Assembly: GCA_029582265.1 (NCBI GenBank)
Contig: CM055823.1
Location: forward strand, 29,355,560-29,419,559
Reading direction: 5' to 3'
Length of the DNA stretch: 64,000 nt
Source of the DNA: Zoroaster sp. YZ-2022
Taxonomy: Eukaryota > Echinodermata > Asteroidea > Forcipulatida > Zoroasteridae
Shown: positions 57,745 to 64,000 of the stretch, piece after piece
Position numbering within the stretch: position 1 is the stretch's first letter
How the letters are laid out: each line of letters begins with the position of its first letter
The notes under the pieces: generated by a model
Told to the model about the DNA's origin: nothing
The model's database searches: none
What the model saw: only the letters and a program-made list of their open reading frames with translations
Position numbers and translations under genes: made by a program

Positions 57745-58254
57745 ATTTATACATTTATTTATTTATTTATTTCTGGTTTATTTCACATCAAATTAAGCAT
57801 ATGGCCCAAAGGCCAAAAGCGCTTCAATGTACAAAAGAGTTAAAACATTACATTAAAATTCACACAAAATTATATAAAAACACACAGTTAAAAAATACTA
57901 AAAATACTAAAAATAAATATACAAATTGCACAAGTTAACAAGGGGTAAAAAAAACCAATTAAAACAACTAAAAGAGGTTCCAACATTGGCATTGAGGAGT
58001 CTGGTTATGGCGGGTATGGTGGAATTTCTATATCTCTCAGTATTGTAAAAAGGAACAGTTAAGGAGGCTTGAGCATTGGATCTAAGAACTCTTGTGCAGT
58101 TTTTGACCGGGGGGAGCAAATTACGAAATTTGTCAGAACTGAGCAGTTTCTCCCCAAAACTGTGCAATAGAGTCTGTCTTCTTTGCTTGTGTACTATTCG
58201 GGACAGATAAATACAGTGATAAATTTCATTTCTCATCAAGCTGATAAACAACAC
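57745..58254 (-). mobile_element. LINE 3' end fragment
   Basis: The minus-strand frame from 58254 reads RIVHKQRRQTLLHSF, then SLTVPFYNTERYRNSTIPAI, the usual extreme C-terminus of LINE ORF2. It is followed by a 3' UTR with AATAAACCAGAAATAAATAA repeats ending near 57745. 5'-truncated, with the polymerase region absent. Confidence 0.75.
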
Positions 58255-58635
58255 AACATTCTATCCATAAAACACGTGAGGGCGATCACTCTGTTATTGT
58301 GAAATAAACGGAGGGCCACTTGAGGGATAGATAAATATAATACATCAGCAATTTGCAGAAACATTCACAAACACTGTATAAAGTAATGGTAGAAAAATGC
58401 AGGCCTCCAGTGAAACCCATAAAACCATACTCAAAACAATTTTTGCTTAGCAGATTTTTTTGGTTACCAGCCAAACTTTCATACAAAATGTATGCATTTG
58501 GCTGGTAGTCTGTTTTATATTGCTTAGCAAAAATATTTGCTTAGCAGAATTCTCTGCTTAGCAGCTCTATGGAAGTGGTCCCTGAACAATCAAAACCAAG
58601 TGATGAGCAAACACCCTTTTCTAGTGTATACTCAC

Positions 58636-58764
58636 TGCACTGCTTCTCGTCGCTACCGTCGATGCAATCTTCTGTTCCATCACAGACGATTCTCTCGGGG
58701 ACACAGTGTCCATTGTCGCAGCTGAACTCCTGCAGACTGCAGGGGGTCCTGGTTGGAGGGGCAT
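58636..58764 (-). CDS. LDL-receptor class A domain exon
   Basis: Minus-strand exon bounded by TTTGCAG at 58765 and the donor GTGAGT starting at 58635. It has 129 nt and phase 1 introns on both sides, as usual for shuffled extracellular modules. It encodes [15 protein letters not shown], then [14 protein letters not shown], then [13 protein letters not shown]: six cysteines and the acidic calcium-binding DGSDE motif of an LDLa repeat. LDLa modules bind ligands in lipoprotein receptors, matrix proteins and membrane proteases. No neighbouring exon of the same gene was recognised in the window, so the parent protein cannot be named. Confidence 0.85.
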
Positions 58765-58810
58765 CTGCAAAACCTGAAGCATGAATTCAACGATTTCTGG
58801 TTATTATATA

Positions 58811-59072
58811 CTACTCAAAACAATTTAGGGAACACCGGATTTTTAACATCAGATAGGTTTGAAATGTTCCATGAACCGGGATTTTCATTTGCAACCCCCT
58901 CTCTCTTTCAGTAGTCATGTCATGAAATGTGTAATCACTACATGCATCCTTTATCATCTGTTTCATTGTGCAGTTGTTTCTCATCAATTCTGTGAAACAT
59001 TGTGTTTATCTGAAATAAATGATCTTGCTTTAACTGAGATTATTCCGGTGTTCCCTAAATTGTTTTGAGTAG
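58811..59072. mobile_element. Tc1/mariner-type MITE
   Basis: 262 bp flanked by TA, with 28-bp inverted ends CTACTCAAAACAATTTAGGG and CCCTAAATTGTTTTGAGTAG. Short size, TA target and such ends fit Tc1/mariner MITEs. The interior is non-coding. Confidence 0.88.
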
Positions 59073-61856
59073 TATATTTCAAAACTAGTGGGAACGTTTA
59101 TTTCACCCAAAAACCTATATTAACCTATAAAAACCAATATTTTTAAATCTCCTGCAACACATTTTCAACTTCCTCATAAAATCCTCATGGCTTTGAAGAA
59201 AAATTGCTTCTTAAGTATAAAGAGATGAAGCCAAAACAGTAGCCAAACTGTAACATGTGCGCCGCTCTTAGATTTTCTGCTGGACAGGTTATGGGGTAAT
59301 GTACTTTGTTGCAAAAAGTACTCCGAAGGTAGGCAATTTACCAAAAACTTGTTACTTAACACTGTATAATCACAAGAAATAACCTATAAAAGCCTATATT
59401 TTGGCATTTAAACCTATAATAACCTATATTTTGCTTTTAAAAACCTATTTAAAAAAAACTGTATTTGGTAGATTAGGCACTGGGAAGCCTGAAAATGTTA
59501 ACGTTTGTGTTATTAGATTGCTGCAATATAAATAAACGAAGGCCTTCTGGCATTTCCAATTGGAAAACTCATCAAAACTTGCCTTTGTCTGACATTTTGA
59601 TATATTCTTCCGAGAATTGGGACTCGGGGTTGACATAATTATTGGTTCTTTCTTCCCTTCTTGCCTCTTGGACCACGGGGTAAAATTGAGTCGGCGGAAC
59701 TGGTGCATTTATCCTGTCGTTAACAATGTGTAGCGGAGAACATCTTTAATGGGTTAATATAATGCTTAAATATGCAGAAATGAAGTCTCTGTGTATTAAT
59801 GATACAAACGGCTTCTCATAATTATTCGGAACACTTTAACAGATTTCGAAATGTATTAAAGGGAAGGTACAGCATTGGCAATGTTGACAAAACTGCCTCT
59901 ATTCGTCTGCTTGTACTTTGTTTGAGTATGCATAAAAATATACAAGTGAAAAAAAAGGCACTTACATCAGAAATGATTTCAAACAAAAATTTCCCGTCTT
60001 GCAACTCTGATGAGAGTCATCATCTTTTACACATAAAAAACCCTGTATATATATAAACCAGCCTTTGTGGGGGACAAAACAGAAAGGAAACTGCTAGACG
60101 GACACCCATCGACCAACACCACCGGGCTAACTGTCAGATAATAATTAGGCTAGCTTTCAGGTAATTATTAATTAGGTAATTTGTTAATATCAAGAGTAAT
60201 GTAATTGTTTCCCCTAGGAGAGATGACATGGGCCAAGGCCTAATGGCCTATTTATCATGGCACTTCTAAAGGTTTACCTCTGTTAAGTATGCCATCAATT
60301 TCTCATTCCTATTATCAAACGGCTTTTAATGAACATGCATTAATTCTAAGATTAATGTTTCATGCTCATGGCCGATTTTACCTTGAAAATTGTATTATAA
60401 TTTATCTATTTTTTTAGGATCTTGAAAGCCATGTAATTTCCTATTAATCAAAACATCCATCATCCTCGTATAATGATAAGATAATGGGCTGTCCTGAAAA
60501 TTACTTGAATTACAGTCGGGCAAAAATTAACGAAACGGGCTTTGTACAGGTTGCACATATCATATAGGCCACGCATTAATTTCACTTCCATCGATCGTCT
60601 GAAATACTCATGGATTATTGGGTTGATGTATGTGTAAAACGCATGGCTAACGTTGGCCAATCCACGCCTTGATTTGACAGGCAGTTCCATTATTTAACTA
60701 GTGTAGTTGCCATGCATTTTAAATATGGGTTGGGGAGAAGGTTGGATTATGAAGTATCTTGAAGTCGGGGGCCATAATATTTGCCTGCTCTTTATATTGG
60801 GGGTTGTATAATTATTTTGAACTTAGGCCTAATCATGAGTCTCCTTATTTTGGAAACAGGAACCACCCCCCGCACTTTCAAATAAACGCTTCCAGAAGTA
60901 TGAATTTAAACAATTGCGCAAATACATAAGAAACAGCTTGTATTGCTGTCGACATGCATAAACCAGCTAGATTTGGCCATAGCTAGTCCCCGCCCACCCA
61001 TAGCAACGCCGCAAAATTCGACACCTGTATAACATCAAGCGCGCCCGTGATCAACACCATCGTCATGGAAATGCATGACTTAATATTATTGGTTATTCAA
61101 TGCCGTTTGATTTACAGGCTAGATGGATGTTTTGCTCTAAAATGATAGGCTGATCATATTCTGGATATTTCATTGTGATTTGTGTGGTGGGGAGCGACTG
61201 GTATTGCATTTGGGTTAAACTGTGGGGAGTTGCCGCCAATAGATGGATTCGGGCCAGCAACGAAGATATCGTTTTGTGCGCCTGTTTTCTTCAGGTCAAG
61301 TTCCAGACAATATTATATAAATTCTGTTGTCGAAGCCTACTCGAAATTCTTTGAGTATAACATCAGAGCAAAGTGTTCCTGCTTAGCCATCAGTCACCTG
61401 AAACGTCACATAGACTCGGAACGGAATTCTGCAAAATATTGCGACGGACGTAACTGCTCCACAGCCAGCCTTTCTCTCCGTCGATTTGGACATAGGACAG
61501 GCCTGCCATTTTGTAGTGAGCGGTAGCACCGACGGTCAATTACTATTGTACTTTTCAGTGTTGTTTTTAAAGCAATATTTATAAGTGATTTACAAGTGGT
61601 AAAGACTCGATCTGCTATGAGCGAAACTTGAAACTTATTACTTCTTTGTAAATTGCAACAGCTTATACTTTATTTGATTGATTTACAAAAACAGACATTC
61701 GTGAACAGTTGACAATTGAAAGCTGTTATGCTTTATGTGTTGAAAGTCAAGATAAAATATTGTCAACTTTAAAACGCAGTTTAACAATTCGATTTATCCT
61801 CAAGCCCGCAGCCTCAAACATTTCTGTTAATAACGTTCAGCAGTGACCGTTGTAAT
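59073..61856. other. Intergenic region with no firm gene
   Basis: AT-rich. The only hint of coding is the weak receptor-like fragment at 60560-60690. The region just upstream of the lectin ATG (61600-61856) presumably holds its promoter and 5' UTR; no TATA box stands out. Confidence 0.45.
60560..60690 (-). pseudogene. Possible GPCR helix-7 fragment
   Basis: Minus-strand frame includes NVSHAFYTYINPIIHEYFRR, resembling helix 7 of class A receptors with NPIIY changed to NPIIH and a following basic helix-8-like stretch. No other receptor segments are found upstream. Weak; may be chance. Confidence 0.2.
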
Positions 61857-62417
61857 ATGATGATGATGAACTCACAGACGTACTTCACACTAGCTATGAT
61901 CGTCGCTGTGATTTCCCCGCCATTTCTGCTGGTTTCTGGTAACTGCCGGGCTTCAGTTGCGAGCCGAGGCTGTCCACATAGCTGGCAGCCATGGGGATCA
62001 TCATGCTATACGGTCAACAAGGACAAGAAGGTATGGGACGAAGCCAGAAAATTCTGTGAAAAAATGGGGGCAACCATGGCAGCACCTCGCTCCCAGATGG
62101 AAAATGATTTCTTAGCAAATTTTCTTAAGACAAAGGTGATATCCTCATCGGTGAAAGCGTCTTGGATTAACTGTAGGATGGAAGGAAACAGCAGTACCAG
62201 TTTGAATTGCTCTGGAGATGACACCGATCGGCCCAGCTATAATCAGACTTGGGTATCAGGAGACCCCAACAACAGTGGGGATGAGATCTGCATCATTATG
62301 TACATAAACCCTACCAATATAGGGGACTTCAGCTTGTGGGCAGATGCAAAATGTACAACAAAAAGAGTATCGGTATGTAAACAACCCTCCTCAGCTACCA
62401 ATCAACTTCACTTCTAG
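61857..62417 (+). CDS. Secreted single-domain C-type lectin-like protein
   Basis: Single uninterrupted 186-codon frame. The N-terminal signal peptide (about residues 1-28, hydrophobic ALAMIVAVISPPFLLVSG-like core) is followed by one C-type lectin-like domain: CPHSWQPWGSSCYTV, then WDEARKFCEKMGATMAAP, then the late block DEICIIMYI...LWADAKC and the final VCKQP. The disulfide cysteines and the WxxxxxFC helix are present. The canonical EPN/QPD sugar-binding triplet and WND calcium motif are not intact (GDPN, LWAD), so calcium-dependent sugar binding is doubtful. Two NxS/T glycosylation sites lie in the variable loop. The start may be any of four consecutive Met codons. Single-exon structure suggests a retrocopy or an intron-poor expanded immune lectin family; both are inference. 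Confidence 0.9.
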   Translation: MMMMNSQTYFTLAMIVAVISPPFLLVSGNCRASVASRGCPHSWQPWGSSCYTVNKDKKVWDEARKFCEKMGATMAAPRSQMENDFLANFLKTKVISSSVKASWINCRMEGNSSTSLNCSGDDTDRPSYNQTWVSGDPNNSGDEICIIMYINPTNIGDFSLWADAKCTTKRVSVCKQPSSATNQLHF

Positions 62418-62492
62418 AGAATTAAAAAAAAACCATTAATTTGTTAGAGCCCCAACAAACATATTGACAAAACTAGGGAGACCGCCAAAATA

Positions 62493-62580
62493 GGGCTAGA
62501 TGGCTCGATCAGTTGGTAGATTGTTTGTACAGTAACTTGTGTGTCGCAGGTTCAAATTCCACCACTCTAGTAATTTTGTC
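62493..62580 (+). repeat. tRNA-like sequence, probably a SINE head
   Basis: Box A-like TGGCTCGATCAGTTGGTAGA and box B-like GGTTCAAATTCC at suitable spacing, ending CCACTCTAGT. The cloverleaf is imperfect and is followed by an unrelated tail, so a tRNA pseudogene or SINE head is likelier than a functional tRNA. Confidence 0.5.
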
Positions 62581-62699
62581 TGTGTGTATATGCACCTTGT
62601 GGTTTATTTCTTCAAAAAGAAATAAAACAAACATCAACAACCCACACCATACCTAAATGACAGAACAAATAAATGATTTCCGGATTTGCTCTTCTGAGT

Positions 62700-63190
62700 T
62701 CTTCTTCTTAACAGCAATTCTTATCAGGCCAAAAATGTCTCTGGTTTCTGGTCTCCGCGCGCGTCGGCATTTTAAATTTTCTTTTGTTTTGTTTTTGTTA
62801 TGAAACGATGTCCAATTGCAGCCAAAATTGCTGGATCAATTGGAATTCTGCCCTGCTGTGCTTTAAATAGGGGGCATGAACATTTGCCCGATTTGTGAGG
62901 CCTCTCTTAGCCACCATACTTTGGGAAATTTGGTCCCCGCGTATACAATGTATCACGTATTTCCCTGTTGGCCAAAAAAGCGCGTCACTGCAGCGATTTT
63001 GAAGCCGACCGATGACAAGAAACCGGAGACTTTTATTTTTGGCCTAAGAGAAGTTTTATTAAAAGTGTAGGTCTGGCCTATACTGGTTTTAAGGCCCGAT
63101 GCTGCTCGTTCAGCATGACCTATTTACCGCAGTCAATTTTTAATAAATACACTTATTGATTATATAGCGATACTGAATCTTGCTGATGAA

Positions 63191-63246
<56 letters not shown>

Positions 63247-63560
63247 CTTACTGATGATAAATTTATTAAAAAAAGGGTCAGCTATTTTGTTTCTCGGCCT
63301 CCTTATAACAAAAGAACCGACTCCGATCTACAATGACTCCAGTTTTTGTAGCATACACTTTTAGGCCAAAAACAAAAGTCTCCGTTTTTTCCGTTTTTTT
63401 TTCTATGAAACGATGTCCAATTGCAGCCAAAATTGCTGGATCGATTGGAATTCTGCCGTACTGTGTTTTAAACGACTTTTTCCAAAAACCGCATATAGGC
63501 CTACATGTATCACGTATTTCACTGGTTGGCAAAAAAAATGTCTATTAAATCCAGCCATAC
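62700..63560. repeat. Two diverged copies of a low-copy repeat
   Basis: Copies around 62790-63055 and 63290-63540 share ACGATGTCCAATTGCAGCCA and AAAATTGCTGGATC. 62870-63050 is also related, inverted, to 16555-16795. No coding function. Confidence 0.75.
63199..63244. repeat. AT dinucleotide microsatellite
   Basis: About 23 AT units. Confidence 0.97.
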
Positions 63561-63652
63561 ATTATAAGACTCGAGATATAATTATGTACAAACCGACCTG
63601 CAATATTGTCGTTCTTTTTGAGAGCTGATAATGGAACATAATGAACATTATC

Positions 63653-63733
63653 ACCAATACCCTGGTGATGTACACCAATACCCTGGTGATGTACACCAAT
63701 ACCCTGGTGATGTACACCAATACCCTGATGTGC
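63653..63733. repeat. 21-bp tandem repeat, about four copies
   Basis: Unit ACCAATACCCTGGTGATGTAC; CACCA...TGGTG within the unit is palindromic. Confidence 0.95.
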
Positions 63734-63812
63734 ACAATCACTGAAATTAGACCTAAGTTACATGTAAAACTGTTATTATTTATGTATCAATCATTGAGAT
63801 TATGAATAACAA

Positions 63813-64000
63813 AAAAGGGGCAATATCGTCACTATCAACAGGGCATGGAATCAGAGTGCCAGTTTTAGATTAACTCAGTGACTGAAAATAATACCCACAT
63901 AATAAGGGCATATTACCGTAGCTGCTGCATAAATGAACCAGTAATTTTCAGTCACTGTGTTCATCTTAAACTAGGACACCGATTCCATGCCCTGTTGAAG
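63813..64000. mobile_element. Family A MITE, cut by window end
   Basis: Starts GGGGCAATATCGTCACTATC and continues through the paired CAGGGCATGGAATC and GATTCCATGCCCTG blocks to the window edge. Confidence 0.85.

Noticed and set aside
61182..61526. 114-codon plus-strand frame upstream of the lectin
   Set aside because: No domain, signal or splice support recognised; likely chance or part of the 5' flank.
62493..62580. Functional tRNA gene
   Set aside because: Box A and B are present, but the acceptor stem and anticodon arm do not form a convincing cloverleaf.

Overview
The window looks like genomic DNA of a marine deuterostome, most likely an echinoderm. It has AT-rich introns, very dense SINE, MITE and foldback DNA, and a histone-type 3' processing signal (stem-loop plus the purine box CAAGAAAGAG) of the kind described in sea urchins. 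This identification is an inference; no species-diagnostic gene is present. The only clearly intact multi-exon host gene is GOLT1 (GOT1 family Golgi vesicle transport protein, closest to vertebrate GOLT1B) on the + strand: four coding exons between 35031 and 42211, with the first few codons not found. A single-exon secreted C-type lectin (61857-62417) and one LDL-receptor class A exon of an otherwise unseen minus-strand gene (58636-58764) are the other credible host coding regions.

Layout. 1-14114 is one contig end and is an inverted copy of about 27.7-41.3 kb; it ends at a gap of exactly 500 Ns (14115-14614). It carries GOLT1 exons, microsatellites, a satellite, a SINE and foldback elements in mirror order. 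The differences I compared in its GOLT1 exons are nearly all one- or two-base indels, so I read it as an unpurged, poorly polished alternative haplotype or duplicate contig rather than a real second locus. 14615-27.7 kb holds the gag end and LTR of a Gypsy-like retrotransposon, a frameshifted zinc finger plus tyrosine-recombinase-like (Crypton-related) pseudogene, several TTAA-flanked MITEs and perfect palindromes. 27.4-35 kb is a run of foldback and TIR elements, one containing an orphan histone 3' end. 35-42.2 kb is GOLT1, whose introns are filled with a roughly 50-60 bp satellite and microsatellites.

42.2-57 kb is a stack of nested mobile elements. A short MITE (family A) was hit by a SINE and, at a TGATCG target, by a larger element (B, 47683-56919) whose long terminal inverted repeats contain a GGCGAC/T-tract minisatellite and whose interior carries a broken SAM-domain plus HECT-tail gene. 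The right TIR of B was hit by a hAT-like element (51565-56435, 8-bp target duplication GTACAAAT), which contains a 5'-truncated non-LTR retrotransposon with reverse transcriptase (53047-55934). Element B is my main candidate for something undescribed.

57-64 kb has a LINE 3' fragment, the LDLa exon, a Tc1-like MITE, the C-type lectin gene, a tRNA-like sequence and low-copy repeats. No operons, CRISPR arrays or prokaryotic features are present. Most short reading frames in the window are chance or repeat-derived and are omitted.
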